DNA of 64,000 nucleotides from Lycium barbarum (lineage: Eukaryota > Streptophyta > Magnoliopsida > Solanales > Solanaceae): positions 26,069,637 to 26,133,636 of the forward strand of contig NC_083339.1 of the NCBI RefSeq assembly GCF_019175385.1, read 5' to 3'. A program made the translations under genes and the position numbers. The notes below the pieces were generated by a model. It was not told the origin of the DNA, did no database searches, and was given only the letters and a program-made list of their open reading frames with translations. Below are positions 45,446-57,150 of the stretch, piece after piece (positions within the stretch are counted from its first letter, which is position 1; every line of letters starts with the position of its first letter).

Positions 45446-48432
45446 TGTTACAGCCCGTACTTTTGTACATTGGATTATTCGTAAGTTAACCGACATAAGC
45501 TCGGAGGACAAGATTATTTTGAGGTTATAAGTATTTATGTAATTCTTAACAAGTGATAAGTAAGTGTCGTGAAGGTTAGAGGTTAAACAAATTCGGGCTA
45601 TGGTTTGAACCGTTCGGACAGGACAATTTTTGGTCATACACAAGTATGCAAATAAAGAGATCGGAATATAAAAGGATGAGGTCCCGAAATAATTTAGGAC
45701 TTAACAAGCGTGACCATGGTGATTGAGAATAATATTTCGTGCGTGCATAAAGAGGCTATGGATTAGTGTTATACCACATGATTATGATAATGAGTATAGA
45801 AAGTGCATTAAAAGTGATTACTATTTAAGTCAATTGAGATGAAGAAATTAATTAGGTGTAATTGGCTAATTTAGGATGGTAGTGGAAAATAGAAAGGGAT
45901 TAACTAATATTCCTAGTGGATAAGTACCTAACACCCATTACACATGGCACAATCTTATGATATGAATAATGTGACTCATACTCATGTATACGGATCTGGT
46001 GGCATTCATGGAGGGATTTTCAAATCATGAAATTTAAAGTGTGCCCCATTTTCTAAATAAAGAAAGAAAGGGATGCTTGAGATGGCACTTTTGGTACTTA
46101 GCCAATTCCCTTGAATTATTACTAGCAGCAACGTACTTTTATGTATTCCTATCAACAATGTGTTTAATCTTTCAACAATACTCTTCACATTAGGAATTCT
46201 TTGAAGGAAAAAAACAAAGAAATGTCCAGCAACTTTAAACTTTGGGGATAAGTATTTTTGAGGAAGAAAATATGGGCAGCAACGTTAGCTTGTTCCAAAC
46301 CAGAACAGCAACGTTATTCGATTTAATTACGGGTTTTGCTCACCGCTCAATCTCGTTGTTCCGTTTGGTTGTGTTGTTGATTCCGGGCTTTTTTTCGTGA
46401 GGAAGTTAGGTGGAAGAAGATTTTACCTTGGAATATAAGGTAAGAAATCCTCTCTCCTAGATGTATTTGAGTTATCCAAGTCGTATCTACATTGCTAGAT
46501 GAAATAAATACGAACTTGCGAATAAAATTGTCATTTCATAGAGTTGGAGTTGTGGGCTGTTTTTCTTGTTGTAATTGTATGATATAAAGCTGAGATTTGT
46601 GGTAAATGATGCTCTTATCATATTGAGAACATTTTTAAGGTTAAGAAGGAAACATACGAAAAGGTGCTATGGAGTGTACGGATCCTAATCCGAGTTTGTC
46701 GCTCGTTATAAAGTATTATGAAGTTGTTATGGATATGTATGTTGTATTGCTGAGATTTACATTGTTGTTGGGCTGTGGTGATGATATGTAGAATTGGGAC
46801 GTACTAGGATATAAACAGAGGAGATGCTGCCCGAATTTCGGCAAAATTCTTTAAGGATTTAATTTGGAGGCTTAAGATAAGCATATGACAACGAGCCTAA
46901 TAATAGTATGAATTGTTTTATATGTAGATTACGAGACTATGAATGATCTTACGTAGATTGCAAGACAAGAAGTAAGTTGGAAAGTGAAAAGTAAGCTTCC
47001 AGGTATGTAAGGCAAACCTTTCTTCCTTTGGCATGATTCTTGTTGTTATTCATTATGTACTCCATATGATTCCATTCTTAGACAAGTAAGGTCTAAATGT
47101 TTTCCTGTGATGGCTTATTGATATTATACTCCTATTTTGTTCCGAAGGGAACACCCATAAGGTGCCAAGTTGAGTTGTGTATATGGTTTTACTAATTATT
47201 TCAAGGAAATGAGTTTTATACTAAAGGAAACATAAAGTTTGATTTTCAAGATCACTCCTAAGGGGGTGCGAGGTTTTACTACTTCTTTTCATTTACGATT
47301 TATGTCTACATTCCATAGTATCATCCCTTTGTATTGTTATGATCATTTATTCTTTGGGTAGGGAAATAAGATGAAATTGAGTAGAATATAAGTAGTAAGA
47401 ATTTCATAACAATTCTACCCTCAAACCTGGAAGTATGTCCTCCTAAGTCTAGTGAGATACAAATTTGATAGCTTCTTATGAAAAACTAAGGCTAATAACT
47501 GGATTGTGATGAATTGAGTAGTGACTTATGATATGAATTGAAATTGATATTTGTGGATTGATTTTGTGTTGATATGATGGTGATATTAAGTCGGAAGCGC
47601 CTCCCCGAAGGGGCCATCATTATTAAGCCGGAAGCGGATGCCCGATGGGGCCATCATTATTATGCCGGAAGCGGCCGTCCGAAGGGAGTATTGTGATACT
47701 AGCCGGAAGCGGCTGTTTGAAGGGACTATTCTGTTAACATGTCAGAAACGGCATGTGTGTTGGATTGCATTATTTACTTAAAGATTGTTTAAGACTTCGT
47801 GTGGACATTTATGTTTCTTCCAGCGAAGGCTGCAGGTATTGAGTTAGATTGTGATTTCTTCTCTCCTAAGTCTAATTATTATTATGACTTGTTACCACCT
47901 TACATACTCAGTACATTGTCCGTACTGACGTCCTTTTGCCTGGGGACGCTGCGTTCATGCCCGCAGCTCTAGATTGTTTGACAGGTTAAGAGTATAGCTA
48001 AGATGCTTGGACGTCAGCTGGTATTGGCAAGTTCCACCTCATTCTGGAGCTATGTTGAGTCATGTATAGATATGTATGATTATGGGTATGTCAGGGCCCT
48101 GTCCTGACTCATAATATTCAGTTTACTTCTTAGATACTTCTGCAGATAGTATCCTGTGGTATGTTTGTCGAGATGTCGACAAAGTGATGTCAGTTGAGTC
48201 ATTTGTGGATTTTAAAAAAGTATGTATTTTAGATGATTTCAATTGGTTTAAAGTACTTATTTGATTGAAAGTTTTCATAATTATTATAAAGATAATGATT
48301 TTTATTTGGAAAAGTTTTATGTTCTTAATGTTTTTGAAATGACAGGTTTTGATAGAGCGAATGTCTGAGGGTTCACTCGACTCTGGTGAGAGTCGGGTGC
48401 CCGTCATGCCCTATCAGGATTGGGGTGTGACA
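45446..48432 (+). mobile_element. Solo LTR, 3 kb, perfect target duplication
   Basis: TGTTACAGCCCG to GGGGTGTGACA, 2987 bp, with GCTTA on both sides (45441-45445, 48433-48437), interrupting the LINE ORF2. No interior or coding sequence. Features: a 37-39 bp minisatellite (47590-47760), then 'ccttacatactcagtacattgtccgtactgacgtcc', a block shared with the chromovirus LTR (15660) and, reversed, with 55930-56000. Frames at 46006 and 48123-48407 are LTR sequence. Confidence 0.93.
47590..47760 (+). repeat. Minisatellite in LTR, five units of 37-39 bp
   Basis: Units start at 47590, 47627, 47664, 47702 and 47741 with (g/a)(t/c)c(g)gaagcgg and continue 'cccgaaggggccatcattatta' or a variant. Identity falls along the array; the last unit is most diverged. 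Confidence 0.85.
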
Positions 48433-48870
48433 GCTTACTCACAAGGATGCTTGAAACTGATATTACAATGGATGGGCATGAGAATTCAGAACGCAAACAC
48501 TCCAAGGACTATGGAGAAGAATGTCAAGGAAGATTAGGGGGAAGAAATGCCGAGGCTTTGTTCTAGCAGTATTGACAGCTCTAGTATACAACATATGGAA
48601 AGCACGGAATGAAGCACATTGGAATCAAAAAGTCTACATCCAAATGTCATACAAGATCAAATTCAGAGGGAATGCCGGATTAAAGTATATAATCATATAG
48701 ATAGAAGAATGAATAGACAGGGATGAGAATGGATACAAAGCTTATACTGTGGAAGTAACACACTGATAGGATATAGAATAGATTCAGGTTTGGCCCTTGA
48801 GGTGTGTACAGTTACATTTGTGTATGTTGTTTGTTCTGGTGAGTAACAAAATTTTTTCGTTCCCAAAAAA
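48433..48870 (+). pseudogene. LINE ORF2 C-terminus and 3' end
   Basis: Continues the LINE after the solo LTR: RMLETDITMD, then ALVYNIWKARNEAHWNQKV, the usual end of plant L1 ORF2. A 3' untranslated region ends in 'aattttttcgttcccaaaaaa' near 48870, a worn poly(A). Confidence 0.85.
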
Positions 48871-50819
48871 TGAAACGCCGTATATATTGGTGGGAATTAT
48901 AATATAAGGATCAATAATGTAGGAATTCATGTGATGCATGAATTAACAATGCAACAATTGTATATTATATAAAATAATTAATTAATTCTCGCATGACTTA
49001 TATATTATTTATAGGAAAAATAAAAATAAAGAAGAATAACCAAACCTCATATAATTAGTTGTATTTTTTATGTATTTATACTGGAATTTAAGTGAAACTG
49101 CAAAATATATACGTAATATTCAAATTTTGGCCCGTGCTGGCTACACACCACTAGTATTTCTATTTACAAAAACGTAGGTGAGAAAAGAACCCACAAAAGA
49201 TTCTCTATTTTTATGTTACCAACCAAAAAAAAAATCTATATATAATATAAAGCTAGGCATATATAAGGTGATGTGACAATTCTCTATGGCCACCATTCCT
49301 ATTTATCTTTTTTCTCTTTTTTTTTTTTTTTTTTGCTATTTTTCCTTTATATTCCTCTCATTCAATCTATTTAACAACCAGCAATATCTCTACTAACTAA
49401 ATGGAGTAATAAAGGAAAGTAAAGCCACATAAGTTACCAATCATCAATTAAAGAAAAAAGGCTCAAAAAAGTCATAAAGTATTAACTAGGAGATTAAAAC
49501 TCACGTACATAGCTTGAATGCAAAAAGCGAATTCTTTCCATTAATCTGGAAAATAGGAAGGCTCTACTTAATTGCGGAATTTAAAAAGGTTTCACCACTC
49601 AGGCACTAAACCTTGAACTCCTTTTTATATATTCACACAGGCTTATCCTTCAGCTGGCTTTTGTATGTTTAAGTGGATTTCATGTATTTTTGTTTTCGGT
49701 TAATGCTTATTACGTATAAATATTTCTATTTCTTCCATTAGACATAATGGTAATCGTTTGTTTTCTTGTAGGTGCATGATCTGAATATATTCATGTTGGT
49801 TTCTTTTTAATTCAGTAGTCACAACCTATATGTTACGATGACATCCTTTAGACACTGATCAAATGTTAGGCTTTATGTGTAAGTACAGTAATCTTACTGC
49901 TCCAAAACCTATCAATAGTTTCACTATTTCTTTATTAAATTATTAATATCTATTTATGTATTTTAAGGTTTCAAAAATCTTCTCCTCCCTCATTGCTTAT
50001 ATATTAGATTTATTAACATCTCATTTTTGTGTTTATTTAGTTAGCATGTTTTGGTAACCTTTTGCAAGTTTAAAGAAGTAGTTTGAGAAACATAAGTTAG
50101 TGAGCATAGCAACAACTTTTATGAGTTTTTTTTTTTTTTTGCTAATATGTATATTTGTGAGTTTTGTAGGAAGATATGTGTTTCTGATGATTTTGAATAA
50201 AATAGAAGTTACAGATAATGTGATTTACATTATACCTCAGGATGAATTTTTGTCTTTCTGCTCTTCTTAAGAGAGTTTCAAGTTATACTTAAAATAGAGT
50301 AATATGCCGTGGATAGAAAAGTGGCGGAATTTATGAGAACATATATTTTCAATTTGAAAAATATTTTGATATTTGTGAACACTCTCAATTAATCTATTTA
50401 TTGATGTTGGGAGAAGTGACAAAAGAGATTTCGTAAAATTCAATTTGTGTTGTTGTTGGTTATCTTTGCCACTTTAAACAAGGAGAAAATTATGAAAGCT
50501 CTGATTCTCAAAGGAACGCAAAACTGAATAAAGAACCTCAAATGCATAAAATTTTGTTTTTCTCTAATAAAAGAAAAAAAAAACGAGTCTGTGCATATTT
50601 CAATGTACAAATGCAAATTCATGTTTTTAATCTTTAAAATATGCACATAAAAAAATCAATATTTCTTGAAAATCCTTTTTTTGATTTACGAGCTTTCTAA
50701 GAAACGATAAGAAATAATTTCACCTTTATAAACTTATTTAAAATAAAGTATTTCCACAAGATTAAAAGCTCTAAGCAGTGAAAACTCAAAGAAAAATACA
50801 AGACAAATTAATGTCAATA

Positions 50820-51013
50820 CTAATAAAATGGGTTAAAACTTGATATCTCATTTATTTGGATTCAAAGACTAGAAAAGAAGACATGAGATAATTTTAATAT
50901 GCGGATGCTACAAAACTAATAAAATGGGTTAAAACTTGATATCTAATTTATTTGGATTCAAAGACTAGAAAAGAAGACATAAGACAATTTTAATATGCGG
51001 ATGCTACAAATAA
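50820..51013 (+). repeat. Tandem duplication, about 97 bp unit
   Basis: Two adjacent copies starting 'actaataaaatgggttaaaa' and ending 'aatatgcggatgctacaaa', differing at only a few positions by eye. Confidence 0.88.
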
Positions 51014-51234
51014 TACACGGACAAATTCCCTAGTAATGTCATAATGCCAACAGGTTTTACAGGTGCAATTGGTTCTGATTTGATATATGGGATTGTTTTT
51101 GGATGACAATCCTTCCGCAATAACAATACCTTGATCCCAATTTATTAGGAATCCTGAGATCAAGAATCCTTCAGATTCTCTCCAGTTCCTCCATAAATGC
51201 AGGTAAATTATTTAGGGAACAAAGTTGGTTATAA

Positions 51235-51420
51235 ACTTCATGTTCATATAGCTCTAAACATGATAAATGACGCAGGTACGAAGCGATTTCATATTTGGCT
51301 GTATTAATATGAATTATATTATTTTATAAATATCATGTTCATATAGCTCTAAACATGATAAATGACTCAGGTACGAAGCGAATTCATGTTCGGCTGTAAT
51401 AATATGAATTATATTATTTA
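51235..51420 (+). repeat. Tandem duplication, about 93 bp unit
   Basis: Two adjacent copies starting 'catgttcatatagctcta' and ending 'aatatgaattatattattt', with a few substitutions between them. Confidence 0.87.
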
Positions 51421-51997
51421 TACTCTCCGTTCCAATTTTAGTTGCTTAAAAAAATAAAGAAAAATAAAAAAGTATGCATTGAGTATCCTAAATATCCTTA
51501 AATCTTGTTTTGTCTCTTCAATTACCAGGTAAAATGAATAACGTTCTCTTTAGAAAAATAAGACAATCAAATTAGAGATCATAAATTAGAAATTAAAAAG
51601 GAAAAGTGAGATATATAATTAAAACAAAATAATTAAACCGGACGGTGCAAACGAAGGGTTCAATTATGATGCTTGGGTAAGAAAGTCAATTAGCAGATCA
51701 TCAGCAAGGAAGTAGATTTGCCTGGTTAAATTAGGTTGCTCACTAAGCTTACCAAGTGTTTGGCCTTTCAAAATTTGATCGTGACATCGAGTTTCACGTA
51801 ACGCAATAAACCAAAAACTAAGTCCATTAATACTTAACGCTACAGACTCCAATAACCCTTACGGAGCAGTAAGACACACTAATAAACTTGCTACCTAATC
51901 TAGGACTGGACTCTTAACAAGAACCAGATCGATTAAACCGTAATACATATAACATTTCAACTACAAGTGATCACCCAAGACTCAAAGAAAGACTTAT

Positions 51998-53235
51998 CTA
52001 GGATTTGCTAAACTTGGATTCATCAATGTCAACACCTTCTTGAGTAGCACGTTCACCACCAGATTTGTCAGTGGAACTAAGTCCACCTTTTCGACCCATT
52101 TCTTGGTAGCCTTCTCTCCCTATCTGCTCTTTCCTTGTCTGTCCTCCTTTTTGACCTAAATCTTGATAACCTTCTGTTCCTAGCTGCTCCTTTCTTGTTT
52201 GCCCTCCCCTGCTTCGACCTTTATTTAATTCACCAACATCATACCTCATTAGCCAAACAAGAAAAGAAAAGGGAACAAAAGTATTTAATACTTATTAAGA
52301 GTTCGTCCTCTTTAACAATTTAAATTTTGACTAGTGAAAGAACAAAACTAGTCAGATTGCTTAATTTCGTATAAATTAAAACAAAGCAGTACGATCTCTC
52401 TCTCTCTCCTTCCAAATTTTTGTGTGAAGCTAAGCGTGGTGAACCCTTACCAAGGTTCAATTTGACTCCTCTTTCCTTTGAATCTAATTGAATTAAATTA
52501 ATTTAATATTTTTCATTTAAAATTTAAATATTCAAAAATTAAAAAAAAATACATAAAAATTTTAGAAAATGTCAATCAAATTCTATGTAATTCGAAAAAT
52601 AAAAAATGCCACATTGGGACATAGGAAGTACATGACAGTAACTCTTTATATACCGTGTAAATCACGGTAGTGATTAATTTTAAAATATTTAAAAATTTCA
52701 TGACTAAACAAAAATCTCTAACTTGCTAGGAAAAAAATCATATTAAAAAAATTAACTTCTTCAAACTTACGGTCGAGAAGATAAACATAATATCATTAAA
52801 AGTAAAACGAAAATTAAATTATTTTCAAATTTAAACTAAAAATATGTGTTACATAAAATAGAATATAAACAGAATAATAGTCACATAAAGCAAAACAAAA
52901 CAAAACAAAGCAGAGGTAGTAAGTGAGATGGCCAACAATTAAATATAATTATAAAAACAGATCAAAGCTCTAGATTTATTTCTCACAATCAGTAATCATC
53001 GAGAGAGAAAATTCTCTTATACATGAAAATACATTTTTCACGGCTTAAAACTTTTAGATTAAATAAATTGATCATACAGTACTAAAGATGTGACAGAAAA
53101 AGTTAGATAATTTTAACCTTGAGCAAGATGTTCCTGAGCTTCAAGGCTCTTTCCACCAGTGCCACCTGGGACTACTGTCTCTCCCTGTCTAGCTCTTGCA
53201 TCAAGACGAGATCTTTCTTCTTGCCCTGATGCCAT
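51998..53235 (-). CDS. EM: Em-like LEA protein (LEA group 1 / LEA_5), two exons
   Basis: Minus strand. Exon 1 53235-53118 (39 codons + 1 base), intron 53117-52219 (899 bp, GT..AG), exon 2 52218-51998; 112 aa. Exon 1 begins [20 protein letters not shown]; with VVPGGTGG and SLEAQEHLA this is the conserved Em N-terminus. Exon 2 has two copies of the 20-residue Em repeat ([20 protein letters not shown] and [20 protein letters not shown]), then [14 protein letters not shown] and the acidic end [10 protein letters not shown]. The protein is very hydrophilic, Gly/Glu/Arg-rich, without Cys or Trp, and cytosolic; Em proteins accumulate in drying seeds and protect proteins and membranes during desiccation. 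One- to four-repeat members are known; this is a two-repeat form. All frames and splice sites look intact. Confidence 0.95.
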
Positions 53236-53339
53236 TCTTTCTCTACCAAATTAATTAAACCTTCTCAAAATGAACTGCACTCTCAAAGTAGTTAATTAAT
53301 CTTTCTGTGAATTTTTCATGCAATGCATACTCAGGTTTG

Positions 53340-53360
53340 TATGACAAATTATATAATAAA
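53340..53360 (-). promoter_or_regulatory. TATA box of the Em gene
   Basis: Minus strand reads 'atttattatataatttg', with TTATATAAT about 115 bases before the ATG, a plausible core promoter leaving a leader of about 80-90 bases. Confidence 0.65.
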
Positions 53361-53398
53361 TCGAGCAGGTTACTGAAGAGGCAGTTTTTGGAAGTACG

Positions 53399-53520
53399 TA
53401 CGTGGCAGAAAAAGAACAAGATGAAGACACGTGGTGGCCTGCTGAGGCTTGCATGAAAACAATGATGGCAGATGAAGAAAGACACGTGTCTCATCTACAA
53501 TTTTCCCACCGCATGCAACT
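53399..53520 (-). promoter_or_regulatory. ABRE and RY elements of the Em promoter
   Basis: Within 120 bases upstream of the TATA box: ACGTGGC (53400-53406), CACGTG in GACACGTGG (53428-53433), CACGTG in GACACGTGTC (53483-53488), and RY motifs TGCATG (53450-53455) and CATGCA (53512-53517). ABREs bind ABI5-type bZIPs and RY repeats bind ABI3-type B3 factors; together they give abscisic-acid-responsive late-embryo expression, as for other Em genes. Function inferred from motifs. Confidence 0.82.
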
Positions 53521-55160
53521 GCATCTTCCAGAATTTCTCTCTAGTTTAACCTTTAACAATCTTTTCTACGCAATTAAATTATTATTTCAAAGATAAATTT
53601 ACACCTAATTGTTAGTAAATGAAATTAATTAACTTGGATACAACCATCTGCATTCTGCTCTCCAACAAATTAAAATTTATTGATAAAAAGATCATTACAT
53701 GTGGCCGGCTTTATTTAATCAGCACCAAGTCAGTAGGGTTCACCTCGACGGAAGACCGAAGAACCATCCGAAAAGCTTATTCCGAACTCACCGCAAACTC
53801 ATCACAGATTAATCGTATCGAAGCTATATATAGGCTTAATTGTCAGTGTCCGAATAGGATAAACAAATTCACATGCCGTTCAAAATTTGAAGTCTTGATT
53901 TAAAATTTGTGCTTGTTTATGTTATTTGAATAAACTTTCAATTTTATTTTGAAATTTTGATTACAAATTCCAAGTTCACTTAAATTGTAGAATTTCATTC
54001 TCAATTTTGTGATTTCAATTATTTAAAATTTAAAACTTGATCATAAAGTTATATTTTATAAACTAGACTCATAATTTTAAATCTTAAAAAAAAAAAAAAG
54101 ACCATGCTCAACGTGAAAATATTGTAAGTATCATATAGTAGAATTATATTCAAGATCAATTAGTTACTATTATTGTCAGAGGGTCTTTGTAAAATTATGT
54201 CTAGTTGAAATTATGTTTTTAATAGCATGCATGTAATCACAAATATTTATTTGTAAAATAAACATGGAGATATGCGATTTATTAATGCAGCGCTTTAGGA
54301 TATTCCATATCTTGTTTAAGAACTATGATTTGCTTATTTGGTAAGCTTATAAAAGACTTTGGGAATTTTGAATGTTCTTCACAAATTGTGGGGCTTTCAT
54401 GTTTACAAGCAAAAGTACCTTTTAAAACTCAAATTGCATGTCCAAACAAAGTTTAAAATTTCAAATCGATCTCTACCCAAATCAATAATTTCAAATTCAA
54501 GTCAAACGCCTTCTTTGTTTACTATTCCCTCCATTTCAATTTGTTGGTCTTATTTTGAGTGAACACGAAGTTTAAGCAAGTAAAGAGGACTTTTGTATCT
54601 TGTGGTCATAAATTAAAAATATGTATAATGTAACCAAATATCTTTTAATCTTGTGTTCTTAAACATACCATGTGAAATGTTAAAATTAATGAATTTTTAA
54701 ATTAGGAAAGAGACATCCTTTTAAAACAAACTGAAAGAAAAGTAAGACAAACAAATTGAAATAGAGAGTATTTTTATGTTACTTCTATGCAATTTACCAT
54801 TTACTTCGTATGACTATAATCTTTATTTTTATCATCAAAATGCCAATTAATACTAAGTTAATTACTTGCATGTGGCCTTAACACAATATATTCAATTGTT
54901 AATTTTCCAATCAGATTTTAAGTTCGTGCATAATTTATACTCTTGTGGGCTAGGAGTAACATACAGTTTATGCTCGTGCGTTAAGAGCGTTTGACAATTT
55001 GCAGTTTAGGTTTGTACATCGAGAAGAATTGTGACATGCAATTTAAGCTGATGCGTCAAGGAGAATAACAATCGTCGAACAAAAGCAATATATATATTTC
55101 ATTCCAGAGATTGTAGTCGCACTATGAGATTCACTTTTCTTCACCGTCCATCAATAGGTG
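53521..55160. other. AT-rich intergenic DNA
   Basis: Upstream of the Em promoter. No supported gene; the frame at 53619-53903 has no recognisable content. It contains one MITE (54520-54770). 54900-55060 has diffuse internal similarity ('gcagtttaggtttgtac', 'acagtttatgctcgtgc', 'gcaatttaagctgatgc'), a weak repeat of about 60 bp. Confidence 0.5.
54520..54770. mobile_element. Stowaway-like MITE, about 250 bp
   Basis: The left end 'ccctccatttcaatttgttg' pairs with the right end 'gacaaacaaattgaaatag' (reverse complement 'ctatttcaatttgtttgtc'), next to TA dinucleotides at both borders. CTCCCTCC-N-TTTCAATTTG termini with a TA target are typical of Tc1/mariner (Stowaway) MITEs. Ends are slightly worn; borders accurate to a few bases. 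Confidence 0.8.
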
Positions 55161-55162
55161 AA

Positions 55163-55380
55163 GCCGAATCCATTCAAGCCACAAACATGACCAGTAGATG
55201 TAGTGGCGATAACGTCTTTGCGAGGATCGTCGTTCATAATTCTAAAGGCCATCACACCATTTGATGTTGAAGTTTGCAAACTTCGAATTACAAAGGAAGA
55301 GATCAAGCGAAGAGATGATCCCACTGAGCACGCAAATTTATTTGCAACACTTTTTTGATGTATTGAAATAAATAGTAACT
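55163..55380 (-). pseudogene. Possible terminal exon, unidentified protein
   Basis: On the minus strand 'attttatttgtag' at 55393-55381 is a good splice acceptor. From 55380 a frame of 72 codons runs to TGA at 55163-55165, including SLQTSTSNGVMAFRIMNDDP, then RKDVIATTSTGHVCGLNGFG and FTY-stop. It reads like a real protein end (mixed composition, few low-complexity runs), but no partner exon was found upstream, where an LTR relic begins at about 55430. Family not recognised. It could be a truncated host gene or chance. Confidence 0.3.
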
Positions 55381-55429
55381 ACAAATAAAATATAAGGAAA
55401 TGAGAATATTTTATTATAGTGTCATATGT

Positions 55430-57150
55430 ACGCTTCAAACCTGGGGAGGCGTGGCTGGCACTGGGTGCCTCACTATGCCCGAGCGTACCAATTTGTAGCT
55501 CGTATAACCTGTGTCTCAATGAATAGCTTAGGCCAATGAAGCCGATCTATAAGCGTGGTATTGTAACTTAGACCGACAAGGCCATACACTAAAATATTTG
55601 TAAACAACAATCAACTTAACCAAAGTGGGATGATCCGGTCATATATAACATAAGTATTGCTGTGCAAGCCGACAAGGCCGCCATACTGACTCTACTGGAC
55701 ATACAAGATACGTCTACAAGCCTCTAAAGAGTGACAACTATACTATGGTCGGGACAAGCCCTGACTTACCCATCATCTGTGTATACACAAAGCTCTGGAC
55801 CTGGTAACTCCGAATGACATGGAACTTACCACACTAGCTGGTACTCAGAAAATTTACTAATGTGGTCCTTCCGGCTGCCTATCTGAACCTGCGGGTATGA
55901 ACACAACATCCCCGGCAAAAGGAACGTTAGTATGAAATAATGTACCGAGCATGTAAGGCAACTGAAATTGATACTGAACTAAAGTACAAGACAAACAGAA
56001 GAGTCAATAAAGAATCTGGCTATACTTACCTGCCTCTGTCATCTAACAACTAAACAACATAATATCAAACTACTTAGTCTCATGTATGACATCTAGACAT
56101 ATATAAATAGCCTCGAAGGCAAGTGCATAGCCACGAAGGCAAGTGTATAGCCCCAAAGGCAATCTGTATATTATAGCCCTGAAGGCAAGCGAGCATCTAT
56201 ATAGCCCCGAAGACAACTGTATAGTCAGTAGACTCGAAGGCAATATGTGAATAATAGCCTCGTAGGAAAGTGCATACTTCTATGACCTCTACAATTATCT
56301 TTTCTATCTACTAACTATATAAGCAACCATGCTAGTCTGAAGGTAAACTCCCGACAAGGGAAAGTACTATGAAGCTATCAAGAACAATATAGAGATGAGA
56401 TCTTTGTGGAGGTACTTCCTTGTGATCTTATTCATAACTTGCTCGGTTGAGGATTCATGCCAAAACAAAGAAAGGGAATAGCCTTTACATACCTTGAATG
56501 CCGACCCTTCAATAATGACCATGAAATCAGTCCGCCCAACATATGTTAATCTACAAGGATGATAATAACGCCACTATCAAATACAAGAAAATACAATCAA
56601 CCACACGACGAGTGGAAAGCTTGCTATAACCAACTATACGGCTTTTCTCCTCGCCCTTCTTTCTTCCGAGGTCATAACAACAACAAACTACATGTATACT
56701 AGCTGGACAGCATATTCAGAACTTTATCTCAACAAGAACAACCTAGCAATATCTTATAAAAACCCCAAACAATTGAACTCACAGCTTCAAAATATCGACC
56801 GGTGAGTTCTAAACAAATACACACTTTATATGTTCATATGAATTTGTAGAATATTGTAGATGAAGAATCGTATCATTGTCACCCTCTTTAGAGTTTTTCG
56901 TCACCTTACTTGACTATGAAGTAACCTTTGATACGCTTTAACGGGAAGACGTTGCTGCACGTTTAAGTAACGTTGTTGAGAGGAAAATATTCCTGCTACT
57001 AAATTGTTGAAGGAGAAGATTGATGCTATGTTATTGCAAGAGAAAAGTGCTGGAACGTTTTTGCCACTTCAAGTAGAACAATCCCAAAGTGATTTGCTCT
57101 CCAAGTTATTTCATAAGGAAAGGATACCTAAGCCCCTTTTAATTTACTAC
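55430..57150 (-). repeat. Reverse LTR relic
   Basis: Reversed blocks related to the solo LTR at 45446-48432: 'ggacaagccctgac' (cf. 'gtcagggccctgtcc' near 48090), a 'gtaccgagcatgtaag' block (cf. 'cttacatactcagtac') and a minisatellite at 56107-56276. No clear terminal TG..CA or target duplication. No coding sequence. Confidence 0.6.
56107..56276 (-). repeat. Minisatellite, unit about 20 bp with spacers
   Basis: Seven diverging copies of 'atagcc(c/t)cgaaggcaagtg' with variable spacers. It lies in the reverse LTR relic in a position comparable to the 37-39 bp array at 47590-47760. Confidence 0.83.

Larger units (their letters stand above)
48871..51997. other. AT-rich intergenic DNA downstream of the Em gene
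   Basis: No gene seen. It holds an 18-base T run (49317-49334), a stretch 'attttggcccgtgctggc' near 49124 resembling a mobile-element end, two short tandem duplications (50820-51013, 51235-51420) and a possible worn Stowaway-type end at 51420-51445. The 3' untranslated region of the Em gene lies just below 51998 (minus strand). Confidence 0.5.

Noticed and set aside
50440..50646. 68-codon minus-strand frame
   Set aside because: AT-rich, low-complexity translation with no conserved motif or promoter.
53619..53903. 94-codon frame upstream of the Em gene
   Set aside because: No domain, no start context and composition typical of chance frames; lies in the divergent upstream spacer.
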